A stretch of 64,000 nucleotides of DNA, from the NCBI RefSeq assembly GCF_004363805.1, contig NZ_SNZP01000004.1:1-64000 (forward strand), read 5' to 3'. Below the pieces are notes generated by a model. The model did no database searches and was not told where the DNA came from. It was given only the letters and a program-made list of their open reading frames with translations. This document shows, in pieces, positions 1 to 8,313 of this stretch. The DNA is from Paludibacterium purpuratum. Its GTDB lineage: Bacteria; Pseudomonadota; Gammaproteobacteria; Burkholderiales; Chromobacteriaceae. The position numbers and the translations under genes were made by a program. Within the stretch, counting starts at the first letter, position 1. Each line of letters opens with the position of its first letter.

Positions 1-86
1 CGAGACCAGGACGTTGATAGGTCGGGTGTGGAAGCGCTGTGAGGCGTGAAGCTAACCGATACTAATGGCTCGTGAGGCTTGATCCT
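1..86 (+). rRNA. rrl: 23S ribosomal RNA, 3' end (partial)
   Basis: The first bases match the conserved 3' tail of bacterial 23S rRNA: the GACGTTGATAGG block, the GAAGC..TGAAGCTAACCGATACTAAT block and the final CGTGAGGCTTGA. The gene begins before the window. The 3' boundary is estimated by comparison with the E. coli 23S terminus and could be off by a few bases. It is followed about 73 bases later by a 5S gene, so this is the distal end of an rRNA operon transcribed rightwards. Confidence 0.93.
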
Positions 87-159
87 ATCATTTGAGAGAC
101 TTTGCGCTCGATACAAGAAATACTACCGAATTCGGCTTCTACAGTTTGTAAACAGTTTA

Positions 160-277
160 TGTCTGGCGGCCATAGCGAGGTGGTCCCACGCCTTCCCATC
201 CCGAACAGGACCGTGAAACGCCTTAGCGCCGATGATAGTGCGGCATTCGCCGTGTGAAAGTAGGACACTGCCAGACG
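160..277 (+). rRNA. rrf: 5S ribosomal RNA
   Basis: About 118 bases with the canonical 5S landmarks: 5' TGTCTGGCGGCC paired with 3' CACTGCCAGAC, the internal GTGGTCCCAC and CCCATCCCGAAC blocks, and the GTGAAACGCC-TTAGCGCCGATG loop region. It lies downstream of the 23S tail in the usual 16S-23S-5S order and is followed directly by a strong terminator, so the operon ends here. Confidence 0.96.
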
Positions 278-286
278 CCTCTTGAG

Positions 287-323
287 AAAAGCCCAGACCA
301 TTAGGTCTGGGCTTTTTGCTTTT
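287..323 (+). terminator. rRNA operon terminator
   Basis: AGCCCAGACC (290-299) and GGTCTGGGCT (304-313) form a perfect 10-bp stem with an ATTA loop. The stem is preceded by A's and followed by TTTTGCTTTT, a classical intrinsic terminator ten bases after 5S. Confidence 0.95.
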
Positions 324-468
324 ACGGGCTCAGCACGCTTGGCTTTCCTCTAGGCTGGTCTTGATGGCAATTTCAGCAAAAAAACTTTGATTAAAGTCAA
401 AAGAACGCTTTCACTCCTTGACGTCCTGTCCTACAATCGACCCCTCAGAGATCCTCAGAGGAGAGGCC

Positions 469-1332
469 ATGTTGTACCCCGAACTGTTTGCGCAGCTGGA
501 AAAAGCGCGCTGGAATATGGCGCAGGACATCCCTTGGAGTCAATTCGACGCTGACAAACTGTCCGAAGAGCAGGCCAAGACCATCAAGATGAACGCCATT
601 ACCGAGTGGGCGGCGTTACCTGCGACCGAGATGTTTTTGCGCGATAACCGCGACGACTCCGATTTTTCGGCCTTCATGTCGATCTGGTTCTACGAGGAGC
701 AGAAGCACGCGTTGGTTTTGATGGAGTATCTGCGTCGATTCCGCCCCGAATTGTTGCCCAGCGAGGAAGAGCTACACGCCGTGCGCTTCGAGTTCGATCC
801 CGCGCCTCAGCTGGAAACGTTGATGTTGCATTTTTGCGGTGAAGTTCGCCTGACCCAATGGTACCGTTGTGCCGCCGATTGGCACCAAGAACCGGTCATC
901 AAGCATATCTACAAGACCTTGTCGCAGGACGAAGCCCGCCATGGCGGTGCTTACCTCAAGTACATGAAAAGGGCGATCGAACGCTGTGGCAACGAGGCCC
1001 GCGCTGCTTTTGCCAAGATCGGTTTGCTGATGGCGTCGTCCGCGCGTGCCAACAAACCGCTGCATCCGACCAATCTGCACGTCAATGAAAGCCTGTTCCC
1101 CAACGATACGGTGCAGTCGCGTTTACCCGACCCTGCCTGGCTGGAAGAATGGCTTTCGCGCCAAATCCACTTTGATGATACTTGGGAGGCGCGTGTGGTG
1201 GGTGGTATCCTTCGCAACTTGTCCAATCTATTTGAGCGGCCGATTGAAACGATTCAGGTGCTGAATCGTTACCGCAAAGAATTGACGGCGAGTCTGAAGG
1301 AGCCCAATGTCGTACCCAACCCCGCTGTTTGA
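469..1332 (+). CDS. Ferritin-like diiron protein (acyl-ACP-desaturase-like fold)
   Basis: A 287-aa soluble protein. Two helix motifs of the ferritin-like diiron superfamily are visible: EEQKH near residue 86 and DEARH near residue 155, with further glutamates in EWAALPATE and CGEVRLTQWY. This E...EExxH...E...DExRH pattern is that of a carboxylate-bridged diiron site and most resembles plant-type acyl-ACP desaturases. An oxidase or desaturase-like role is therefore inferred, but the substrate is unknown. The ATG at 469 is chosen because GAGGAGAGG lies just upstream; a TTG at 418 in the same frame lacks a ribosome-binding site. The end overlaps the next gene by 26 bases, so translation is probably coupled. 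Confidence 0.8.
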   Translation: MLYPELFAQLEKARWNMAQDIPWSQFDADKLSEEQAKTIKMNAITEWAALPATEMFLRDNRDDSDFSAFMSIWFYEEQKHALVLMEYLRRFRPELLPSEEELHAVRFEFDPAPQLETLMLHFCGEVRLTQWYRCAADWHQEPVIKHIYKTLSQDEARHGGAYLKYMKRAIERCGNEARAAFAKIGLLMASSARANKPLHPTNLHVNESLFPNDTVQSRLPDPAWLEEWLSRQIHFDDTWEARVVGGILRNLSNLFERPIETIQVLNRYRKELTASLKEPNVVPNPAV

Positions 1333-1810
1333 GCAAAAACTGTGTCCCCCGGACGAACTGATCGCACGTTTGTCCGGCCTTTCCCGCCCTCTGGTATTTA
1401 CCAACGGCGCCTTCGATATTATTCACCGCGGGCATGTCACCTATCTGGCTCAGGCACGTAGTCTGGGTCAGAGTCTGGTGGTGGCGCTTAACACGGACAA
1501 TTCCGTTCGCCGCCTCGGCAAGGGGACGGATCGCCCGATCAACCCGTTGCAGAACCGTGCCGCTGTCATTGCCGCTCTGGAGTGTGTCTCGCTGGTGACT
1601 TGGTTCGATGCCGATACGCCCGCTGAGCTGATCGAGTTGGTTAAACCGGAAGTATTGGTAAAGGGTGGCGACTGGCAGATCGAACAGATTGTCGGCTCGA
1701 ACGAAACCCTGGCGCGCGGCGGTGCGGTGCACTCGATTCCCTTCCTGTTCGATACCTCAACGACCGCTACGCTGAAGAAAATTCGTGCATCGGAGCCGGG
1801 GCATGGCTGA
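1307..1810 (+). CDS. rfaE2: D-glycero-beta-D-manno-heptose 1-phosphate adenylyltransferase
   Basis: 167 aa, the length of a stand-alone HldE C-terminal (RfaE2/HldC) domain. It transfers AMP from ATP to heptose 1-phosphate to give ADP-heptose for the LPS inner core. The nucleotidyltransferase signature FTNGAFDIIHRGHVTYL holds the HxGH motif at residues 40-43, and the GGDW segment (KPEVLVKGGDW) is typical of the family. The kinase half (RfaE1) is not in this window. The start at 1307 has GAAGG upstream and lies inside the end of the diiron gene. The stop overlaps birA by 8 bases. Confidence 0.92.
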   Translation: MSYPTPLFEQKLCPPDELIARLSGLSRPLVFTNGAFDIIHRGHVTYLAQARSLGQSLVVALNTDNSVRRLGKGTDRPINPLQNRAAVIAALECVSLVTWFDADTPAELIELVKPEVLVKGGDWQIEQIVGSNETLARGGAVHSIPFLFDTSTTATLKKIRASEPGHG

Positions 1811-2768
1811 TTGGCCCTTTGCAGTCCTGCGTGCATTGTCCGACGGTAAATTTCACTCCGGCGAGGCAATCGCCCACGAGCTGGGGTGCTCGCGCACACT
1901 GATTTGGCAGGCGGTGCATGCGATTCAAACCGAGTTCGCCCTGCCTGTCTTTAGCGTGCGCGGCCAAGGGTATCGGCTTTCGCAGCCATTCGACTGGCTG
2001 GATGTGACATCGATTCGAAGTGGATTGACGGCGGCTTGCAGCGATGTGTGGACAATTGCCGTCGCCGATCAGGTCGACTCGACCAATACCCAATTGCTGA
2101 GCCGCGCCAACAGCGATGGTCTACATGGCCTCGTGCTGGCGGCCGAACTGCAAAGCGCCGGCCGTGGCCGGCTTGGCCGCCGTTGGCAAGCCCGTTTGGG
2201 CGATTGCCTGATGTTTTCCCTGCTATGGCGCTTCGACCGCGGCCTGGCGGAACTCGCCGGCTTGTCGCTGGCTGTGGGCTTGGCGCTGGCACGCGTTTTG
2301 CGCCAATTAGGCGCCCCGGTAGAGCTCAAGTGGCCCAACGATGTGTTGCTCGATGGCCGGAAGATGGCCGGCATTTTGATCGAGCTGTCCGGCGATGCGC
2401 TCGGGCCTGCCGCGGTGGTCATCGGTATCGGTATCAATTTGCATGAGCCGCAAGGTGTGGATCAGGCGGTTGCCGCGCTGCAATCTTGCGGCGTAGCGGT
2501 CAGCCGTAACCGATTGTTGGCACTGTTGCTCAATGAGCTGCACGTTGTGCTGACGACGTTCGAAGCCCAAGGTTTTGCACCGTTTGCCGATGAATGGATG
2601 GCGATGTCGGCGCACCAGGATCAACCGGTGCGACTGAGTTTCTCGCATGGCGGGCCGATCGAGGGAGTCGCTCGCGGAGTGGCGGAGAACGGTGCCTTGT
2701 TGGTGGATACCGCAGGCGGTCGGAAAATCTTTCATGTCGGAGAAGTCAGCCTGCGGAGCATGGCATGA
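1803..2768 (+). CDS. birA: Biotin--[acetyl-CoA-carboxylase] ligase / biotin operon repressor
   Basis: 321 aa with an N-terminal winged-helix domain (about 1-60, HSGEAIAHELGCSRTLIWQAVHAI), so it may also act as a repressor. The catalytic domain has the biotin-binding GRGRLGRRW motif (120-128), then KWPNDVLLDGRKMAGILIE, and ends with an SH3-like domain. It biotinylates the carboxyl carrier protein of acetyl-CoA carboxylase through biotinyl-5'-AMP. The ATG at 1803 overlaps the stop of rfaE2 and has GGAG at 1792; an upstream in-frame GTG at 1785 is less likely. The stop shares ATGA with coaX. In some Neisseria birA and coaX are fused; here they remain two overlapping genes. Confidence 0.94.
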   Translation: MADWPFAVLRALSDGKFHSGEAIAHELGCSRTLIWQAVHAIQTEFALPVFSVRGQGYRLSQPFDWLDVTSIRSGLTAACSDVWTIAVADQVDSTNTQLLSRANSDGLHGLVLAAELQSAGRGRLGRRWQARLGDCLMFSLLWRFDRGLAELAGLSLAVGLALARVLRQLGAPVELKWPNDVLLDGRKMAGILIELSGDALGPAAVVIGIGINLHEPQGVDQAVAALQSCGVAVSRNRLLALLLNELHVVLTTFEAQGFAPFADEWMAMSAHQDQPVRLSFSHGGPIEGVARGVAENGALLVDTAGGRKIFHVGEVSLRSMA

Positions 2769-3481
2769 TCCTAGTGATTGATGCAGGCAATTCCCGCATC
2801 AAGTGGGCCGTTTTTCACGGCACCGCCAAGTGTGGCGAAGGCGCTGTCGACCATGCCGATATAGCCGCACTGGCCGCCGCCTGGTCGGGCTTTACATTGA
2901 GCCGGGCCGTCGGTGCATCGGTCGTGCAGCCGGCCTTGCGCAGGCGCATCGATGAGCAGGCGCCGTGTCCGATCGTTTGGATTCAGACCACGGATTCGGC
3001 CGCTGGCGTGCGCAATCATTACGTCGAACCGGCGCAGATGGGGGTGGATCGTTGGTTGGCCGTGCTGGCGGCGCGTCGCTTGGTAGCGGGCGACGTGATT
3101 GTGGCCAGTGCCGGCACTGCACTGACCATCGAATCGTTGACTGCCGAGGGCGACTATCTGGGCGGACTGATCATGCCGGGTTATCGGGTGATGCTTGCCG
3201 GCTTGGCCGGTAATACCGCGCGTCTCGATCAGCCTGTCGGCGAGTGGTCTGCATTTCCGACTTGTACAGGGGATGCGCTGGAAACGGGCGTGTTGGAAGC
3301 CATGGCCGGCGCCATCGAGCGCGCCCGCCAACGTCTGGCTGCGCGCACGGGCCGTCCGTTGCCGCCGGTACTTCTGAGTGGCGGCGATGCATCCAGAGTT
3401 GTCGACCTGCTCGCAAGCCCCTGTCAGATCGTGGATAATCTGGTGCTTACCGGTTTATTAGAAGTGGCGGACAAGACATGA
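2765..3481 (+). CDS. coaX: Type III pantothenate kinase
   Basis: 238 aa. It phosphorylates pantothenate in the first step of CoA synthesis. The N-terminus MILVIDAGNSRIKWA is the ASKHA phosphate-1 motif (D6, N9) of CoaX. Further conserved blocks are GVDRWLAVLAAR, VIVASAGTALTIES and GGLIMPGYRVMLAGL. The start ATG overlaps the birA stop (ATGA), and its own stop overlaps the next start in the same way, so birA-coaX-SPOR is translationally coupled. The longer in-frame extension that starts inside birA is rejected because the family begins at this methionine. Confidence 0.95.
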   Translation: MILVIDAGNSRIKWAVFHGTAKCGEGAVDHADIAALAAAWSGFTLSRAVGASVVQPALRRRIDEQAPCPIVWIQTTDSAAGVRNHYVEPAQMGVDRWLAVLAARRLVAGDVIVASAGTALTIESLTAEGDYLGGLIMPGYRVMLAGLAGNTARLDQPVGEWSAFPTCTGDALETGVLEAMAGAIERARQRLAARTGRPLPPVLLSGGDASRVVDLLASPCQIVDNLVLTGLLEVADKT

Positions 3482-4386
3482 AGTGGTTTCTGGGCCTGGT
3501 CGTGGCATTGAACCTTTTTGTCGGCGCGGTGCTAATGCTGCGTCAGCACGATCCCGTGGATATTCATAGCCATGAAGTTTCGCCGGAGCAGCTCAAGGTG
3601 TTGCCGGCTGACTGGCGGCCGGATGCAGCCTCCTCGGCGCCGTTGGCCGCCTCCGAGCCTGTCTCGGCTTCTGCGCCGATGGCGCTGGCGCAAACCACGT
3701 CCTCACCGTTAGGCAAGGCCGCCTCGGCGCCGGCCGGTGTCGGTAAGACGGTCAAACCCCAGCCCGCCAAGGCGAGCGAGAAGCCCAATAAGGCCGACTC
3801 GGCGCCAGTCAAGGCTATCGACAAGCCCAAGAAGGCGGCCTCCGCACCGGCCAAGGTTGTCGATAAGCCGCAAAAAACCGCCTCCGCGCCGGCCCATCGC
3901 GCCGACAAGGACGAGGCCGTGCAATGCGCCCAATGGGGCGGACTGAACGACGCGCTGCTTGCGCGCGTCAAGGGCGGTCTGTACAGCGTGCACTTGGCGT
4001 CCGATCAGATCAGCAGCCAGTCGCTCGAAGGCAAGGCGGCCGGGAACCTGCGTTATTGGGTCTACATTCCGACCAAGGCTGTCACCGCGTCGCTGTCCGC
4101 CGAACTTGCGGACAAGGGGTTCGACAACTATGCCGTGCAGAACGAGGGCGAATATAAGGGCGCATTGTCGTTGGGACTGTTTGGTAAGCAGGATGGGGCC
4201 CAGGCGTTGATCGATCGTTTGAAGAAGGCCGGCTACGACAAGGGTGCGATATTGGCTCGTGGCAAGGCCTCGGCGACACGGCTCGATTTCAAGCGGCTGA
4301 ACGATACCCAGCTGCATGCGCTCTCTGCGTTGCAAAAGCGCCTGACGCCGGGGATCGCCCTGCAGACGGTCGCTTGTTCCCGTTGA
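3478..4386 (+). CDS. SPOR-domain protein with one membrane anchor
   Basis: 302 aa. Residues 3-20 form a transmembrane or signal-anchor helix (WFLGLVVALNLFVGAVLML). A long Ala/Pro/Lys-rich linker follows (about 45-145), with repeated units of the form DKPKKAASAPAKVV. A C-terminal SPOR-like peptidoglycan-binding domain (about 155-245) includes YWVYIPTK and SLGLFGKQDGAQALIDRLKKAGYD. The architecture suggests a periplasmic septal or cell-wall-binding protein anchored in the inner membrane; the exact role is unknown. It is the last gene of the rfaE2-birA-coaX string and is followed by a terminator. Confidence 0.82.
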   Translation: MKWFLGLVVALNLFVGAVLMLRQHDPVDIHSHEVSPEQLKVLPADWRPDAASSAPLAASEPVSASAPMALAQTTSSPLGKAASAPAGVGKTVKPQPAKASEKPNKADSAPVKAIDKPKKAASAPAKVVDKPQKTASAPAHRADKDEAVQCAQWGGLNDALLARVKGGLYSVHLASDQISSQSLEGKAAGNLRYWVYIPTKAVTASLSAELADKGFDNYAVQNEGEYKGALSLGLFGKQDGAQALIDRLKKAGYDKGAILARGKASATRLDFKRLNDTQLHALSALQKRLTPGIALQTVACSR

Positions 4387-4404
4387 GGCATGCATCACTC
4401 GTAA

Positions 4405-4436
4405 AGGGGCGGCGTATCCGCCCCTGTTCGTTTTTA
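4405..4436 (+). terminator. Intrinsic terminator after the SPOR gene
   Basis: AGGGGCGG (4405-4412) pairs with CCGCCCCT (4418-4425) around CGTAT, followed by GTTCGTTTTT. It ends the rfaE2-birA-coaX-SPOR operon and overlaps the 3' end of the convergent phosphatase gene. Confidence 0.8.
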
Positions 4437-5036
4437 GCCGGGTAGCGGCGCATCCAGGCGCATCAGATAGGCCGGGTGAGCCTGTAGAATCGACAACTGC
4501 ACGAAGCCACCTGGCTGTACGGTAATCAGCCGTGCCACGGCCAACTCCATATCGAGCAGTTCCGCCAAAAGTGTGGTGATCACCGCGCCGTGCGTCACCA
4601 GCACGCGATGACAACCGCGAGATGCGGCAATCCATTCTGAAAATCCGCTCAGTACCCGAGTGTGGAAGCGCTCGGGCGACTCTCCGCCCGGCAACGCCAG
4701 TTTCCCCGTTTGCCAAGCTTGTTCCCAGTGCGGTTCGGCCGTTGCCAACTCGGACTGCGCGCGGCCGTCCCAGTCGCCGAAATCGAATTCGGCGAAACGC
4801 TCGTCGACCTTGAGCGGCACCGAGGCCGCCAGTGCGCGGCGCACAGCGAACTCCCGGCAGCGTGCCAAGGGCGAGGTGGCCATGCTGGACACCGGCGCCA
4901 GTGCAGCGATCTGTTGCCAACTACGATCCATCGCGGCGCCACCCTCGGTGGTTAGCGGCACGTCGCGTTGCCCCGTCAGCAGGCCTTGGTGATCGATTTC
5001 GCCGTGACGCAATAGCGTCAGGGTATACGGGTTCAT
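4434..5036 (-). CDS. Histidine phosphatase family protein (alpha-ribazole phosphatase-like)
   Basis: About 200 aa, branch-1 histidine phosphatase. The RHG signature is at the N-terminus (TLTLLRHGEIDHQGLLTGQRDVPLT), ATSPLARCREFA follows, FAEFDFGDWDGR matches the CobC-like block, and VTHGAVITTLLAELL holds the second catalytic His. CobC removes the phosphate of alpha-ribazole 5'-phosphate in B12 nucleotide-loop assembly. Position next to a B12 riboswitch/btuB supports that reading, but a generic phosphoglycerate-mutase-like role cannot be excluded. The start is chosen at MNPYTLTLLRHG by family length; ATG 5051 and TTG 5060 are in frame, and none has a clear ribosome-binding site. It is transcribed away from the riboswitch and so is not under its control. 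Confidence 0.8.
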   Translation of the reverse strand: MNPYTLTLLRHGEIDHQGLLTGQRDVPLTTEGGAAMDRSWQQIAALAPVSSMATSPLARCREFAVRRALAASVPLKVDERFAEFDFGDWDGRAQSELATAEPHWEQAWQTGKLALPGGESPERFHTRVLSGFSEWIAASRGCHRVLVTHGAVITTLLAELLDMELAVARLITVQPGGFVQLSILQAHPAYLMRLDAPLPG

Positions 5037-5087
5037 GATGAGTTCTGTCATTTGCGACAAAGGCTTATGACCTTATTCCAAGTCAAG

Positions 5088-5115
5088 TAGTCTGGCAACT
5101 ACCGCGAGGTATAAT
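5088..5115 (+). promoter_or_regulatory. Promoter of the btuB riboswitch transcript
   Basis: A perfect -10 TATAAT lies at 5110-5115, with a weak -35 (TAGTCT, 5088-5093, 16-base spacer). Transcription would begin near 5122, exactly at the 5' end of the cobalamin riboswitch. Confidence 0.55.
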
Positions 5116-5120
5116 GCCAC

Positions 5121-5305
5121 GCGTTAGGTGCTTGCCCTGCCATCCGGCCGGGCGAGTGAAACGGGAAGCCGGTGCGAGACCGGCGCTGCCCCCGCAACGG
5201 TAAGGTCCGGCGCGATGCGCCAGGGCTTCGCAACCAGCCACTGCCCTCGGGTGGGAAGGCGCGAAGCCAGAGACCGAGCCCGGAGACCGGCCTGACACGG
5301 ACGCG
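5121..5305 (+). promoter_or_regulatory. Cobalamin (B12) riboswitch
   Basis: The leader shows the standard AdoCbl-type conserved blocks in order: GGTGCTTGCC, GGGAAGCCGGTGCGAGACCGGC, GCTGCCCCCGCAACGGTAA, the B12 box AGCCACTG (GCCACTG at 5237-5243) and CGGGTGGGAAGGCG, then CGAAGCCAGAGACCGG..CCTG. It lies about 135 bases before btuB, so high cobalamin is expected to repress btuB (and the overlapping btuF) expression. Between its end and the btuB start (5306-5440) no gene is seen; that stretch is probably the expression platform. Confidence 0.95.
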
Positions 5306-5440
5306 AGTGGATGCGCGTACCGACCCAATACCTGGAGTGTCGCGGGGAAGCGATGACACGGTCTGCATGTCTGTCGGCATGAAGTTTGTGGTTTTGCCCG
5401 TCCTTTGCGCTCCGTCATTACAAAGCTACGGATGCAGATA

Positions 5441-7393
5441 ATGTTTCAACTCAAACACGGCGCGGCCCTGATCGCGCTTTGCTTCGCCGGCGCGGCGCTG
5501 GCGGAAGACCTTCCCGAATTCGACGGCGGCGATGTGGTGGTGACCGCCAGCGGCGTGCCGCAAGCGCGCGGCGTGGCGCCGGTCAGCGTCAGCGTCATTA
5601 CGGCCCAGGATATTGCGAATAGTAGTGCGCGCACGGTGCAGGAGGTGATGTCGCAAAGCAGCGGTGTCAATGTGTTCAATATGGGTGGGGCCAATCCTTC
5701 ATTCGACTTACACGGCTTCGGCATCACTGGCATCAGCAATACCTTGGTGCTGGTGGATGGTGTTCGTCAGAGTAGCAATGACCTGTCTGCTCCCGATTTG
5801 AGCTTTATTCCTTTGGCCAGCATCGATCGGATCGAAATCGTGCGCGGTAGCGGGGCTGTTCAGTATGGTAGTGGCGCCACCGGTGGTGTGATCAACATCA
5901 TTACCAAGGCCGGTTATCGTGCGCAGAACAGTGCACAAATTACCCAGACAGTGGGTAGTTTCAATCTGCGTCAGACCGATGCCAGTTTCAACCTGGCGGG
6001 GGATCGTGTGAGCTTGGATGGCTATGTCCAGTCGATGGATACCCACCACTATCGCCAGAACAATGCCGAGAGGCGGGATGGCGGCGGCCTTGGTCTGAAT
6101 TTGAAGCTGGACGATGGCCAAGTACGGATTTATGCGCGCTCCAGCAGTGACAGTCTGCGGTTGGCGGGTGACCGTCTGGTAGATCCGGCCAGTGCGACTA
6201 ACGAGTTTGACTCCAACCCTACCGGCACATCAACGCCTAATGATTACTCCTTCGTCAAGACAGACCAGGTTGGTCTCCAGGGGGATCAAGGCTTTGGTGT
6301 CGGCCGGCTGTATTTTCAGGCCTCGACACTGAGTAAGCGTCTGGATGGCTGGGGCGGTACTGCTGCAAATCATCAGGTGAGCAGTTCGGATGAAGGCAGT
6401 CTGCGTTATGTTCTGCCATTACCGGCTGAGAACAAGCTGACCGTCGGCACGGATTGGCTGTATGGCAATGCCACCAATGCCTGGAGCGGAGGGGTGCCAA
6501 CATCGGTCAAGGTGCGCCGCCAATCGCTATTTGCCGAGGCCGAGCTGGGCCTGTGGCAGGGCGCTCGTGTTACGGTCGGAGGACGGTCCCAGCGTGTGGA
6601 TGACCTTTCAAAAGTAGCTGGTGTCAGCTATGCCACGCAGGGAGAATTGCATGCCTGGCAACTGGGCTTGCGCCAACGGCTGGGTAGCAATTGGAGCCTG
6701 TTTGCCAACCAAGCTCAAAGTTTCCGCCTGGGCAAGGCGGATGAAATGAGTTGGTCGTATGGACCCTTGCTGCCGCAGCTTTCGCATGACCAGCAGATGG
6801 GTATTGAATGGCAGCTCGGACTATCCTCAGCCCGGGCCAATGTGTTCCGTTCGGATCTGACCAACGAGATTGTGTATCTGCCAACGCCATATCTGGGCTA
6901 CAACGTCAACCTGCCTAAGACCCGTCATGAGGGGATTGAGCTGGAGGGGCGTACCCGCTTGGCGCAGACCGTGGGTCTGCATGGCAGCTTGACTTGGCAG
7001 AAGTCGAAGTTCATGGAGGGTGTTTACAACGGAACCAGTCTGGTCGGTAAGCAGATCCCCATGGTGCCGCAGTGGATGGCGAATGCTGGCGTGTCTTGGG
7101 ATGTGCGTGAAAGTACAAGCCTGAGTCTGGATGCCCAATATGTTGGCACACAATATATGGACAACGACTGGGGTAATCAGTACACCTCCAAGTTGTCGGC
7201 TTATACCGTGGTCAACACCAAGCTGACACAGCAGTTTACCCGCCAGTTGTCCGGCTCGTTTAGCGTCAATAACCTGTTGAATCGCCATTATGCAAACTAC
7301 GGTGTCACATCTTGGAAAGGGTCAGGAACCGGATATGCAGTCTATCCGGCCGACCCACGCAACTTCCAGGCATCACTCACTCTGAAGTTCTGA
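5441..7393 (+). CDS. btuB: TonB-dependent vitamin B12 outer-membrane receptor
   Basis: 650 aa. A signal peptide (1-21, ending AGAALA) is followed by a TonB box DVVVTAS (31-37), a plug domain with VLVDGVRQSSNDLS and RIEIVRGSGAVQYGSGATGGVINI, and a 22-strand barrel ending LNRHYANYGV...YPADPRNFQASLTLKF with a terminal Phe. Identification as the cobalamin transporter rests mainly on the riboswitch immediately upstream and on btuF downstream; the protein itself shows the TonB-receptor family. ATG 5441 is favoured (GGAT 8-9 bases upstream, good signal peptide); ATG 5432 and TTG 5405 are in frame. The stop overlaps the btuF start. Confidence 0.92.
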   Translation: MFQLKHGAALIALCFAGAALAEDLPEFDGGDVVVTASGVPQARGVAPVSVSVITAQDIANSSARTVQEVMSQSSGVNVFNMGGANPSFDLHGFGITGISNTLVLVDGVRQSSNDLSAPDLSFIPLASIDRIEIVRGSGAVQYGSGATGGVINIITKAGYRAQNSAQITQTVGSFNLRQTDASFNLAGDRVSLDGYVQSMDTHHYRQNNAERRDGGGLGLNLKLDDGQVRIYARSSSDSLRLAGDRLVDPASATNEFDSNPTGTSTPNDYSFVKTDQVGLQGDQGFGVGRLYFQASTLSKRLDGWGGTAANHQVSSSDEGSLRYVLPLPAENKLTVGTDWLYGNATNAWSGGVPTSVKVRRQSLFAEAELGLWQGARVTVGGRSQRVDDLSKVAGVSYATQGELHAWQLGLRQRLGSNWSLFANQAQSFRLGKADEMSWSYGPLLPQLSHDQQMGIEWQLGLSSARANVFRSDLTNEIVYLPTPYLGYNVNLPKTRHEGIELEGRTRLAQTVGLHGSLTWQKSKFMEGVYNGTSLVGKQIPMVPQWMANAGVSWDVRESTSLSLDAQYVGTQYMDNDWGNQYTSKLSAYTVVNTKLTQQFTRQLSGSFSVNNLLNRHYANYGVTSWKGSGTGYAVYPADPRNFQASLTLKF

Positions 7394-8292
7394 TGAGCAT
7401 AACCACCATGCAAATTGTGCTGCAGCGGCTGGCCGTGTTGTTGTTCCTGTGCGTGGGGCTGGCTGCCCACGCCCAAGTCACCGCCCGCGACGGCACCGGT
7501 GCGCCGGTGACGTTGGCGCAGCCGGCGCAGCGCATCATCACCCTGGCTCCCTCCGCCACCGAGTTGGCGTATGCCGCCGGCGCGGGGGCGCGCATGGTGG
7601 GTACGGTCGCGTTCAGCGACTACCCGCCTGCGGCCAAGCGCTTGCCTCGGGTGGGCGATCTGATGGGGGTAAGCCTGGAGGCGATTCTGCGTCTGCGGCC
7701 GGATCTGGTGGTGGTGTGGAAGGACGGCACGGCGCCGCAGTTGTTGCAGCGCCTGCGCGATGCCCAGGTGGCGGTGTTCGTCAGCCATCCGCTGGCGTTG
7801 GACGATGTGGCCGGCGAGTTGCTGGCGTTGGGTAAACTCAGCGGGACGGAGCCGGTAGCCAGTCGTGCGGCGGCGGCGTATCGGCAGAAGATCGCCGATT
7901 TGCGCACCCGCTACCACGGCCGGCCACAGGTGTCGGTGTTTTATCAGATGAGTCAGGCGCCGCTGTTTACCGTCAGCGACGCCAGTTACATCGGTGCGGT
8001 ATTGCAACTGTGCGGCGGCCGTAATCTGTTCGGTGCGCTGGCGGCGCCTGCGCCACAGGTCGGTCGCGAGGCGGTTGTCGCCGGCAAGCCTCAGGTGATG
8101 TTGGCGGCTTCGACACAGGAGCTGGCGATTTGGGACAGCTGGAAGGCTATTCCCGCCGTGGCGCATGGCACGCGCTACGCGATCGATGTCGACCTGGCCA
8201 GCCGCCCCGGGCCGAGGTTGGCAGAGGGGGCTGAGGCCATTTGCGCCACGCTGGACCGTGCGCGCCGGGTGCTTGGTTTGACGCCTCGCTGA
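7393..8292 (+). CDS. btuF: Periplasmic cobalamin-binding protein of an ABC transporter
   Basis: 299 aa, class III (helical-backbone) metal/cobalamin-binding fold. A signal peptide (about 1-27, ending AAHA) is followed by RIITLAPSATELAYAAGAGARMVGTVAFSDYPPAAKRLPRVGD, the hallmark N-lobe of BtuF proteins, then LRPDLVVVWKDG and the C-lobe. It receives B12 delivered by BtuB and hands it to BtuCD. The start ATG overlaps the btuB stop (TGATG), so it shares the riboswitch-controlled message. The next genes are cell-division genes; no btuC or btuD is within the window. Confidence 0.9.
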   Translation: MSITTMQIVLQRLAVLLFLCVGLAAHAQVTARDGTGAPVTLAQPAQRIITLAPSATELAYAAGAGARMVGTVAFSDYPPAAKRLPRVGDLMGVSLEAILRLRPDLVVVWKDGTAPQLLQRLRDAQVAVFVSHPLALDDVAGELLALGKLSGTEPVASRAAAAYRQKIADLRTRYHGRPQVSVFYQMSQAPLFTVSDASYIGAVLQLCGGRNLFGALAAPAPQVGREAVVAGKPQVMLAASTQELAIWDSWKAIPAVAHGTRYAIDVDLASRPGPRLAEGAEAICATLDRARRVLGLTPR

Positions 8293-8313
8293 GCGTTGGC
8301 TATGCTCGCCGCC

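Noticed and set aside
3700-3920. DNA repeats in the SPOR-protein gene as a mobile or phase-variable element
   Set aside because: They encode an in-frame Ala/Pro/Lys linker with diverged repeat units, as usual for SPOR proteins; no simple-sequence tract likely to slip.
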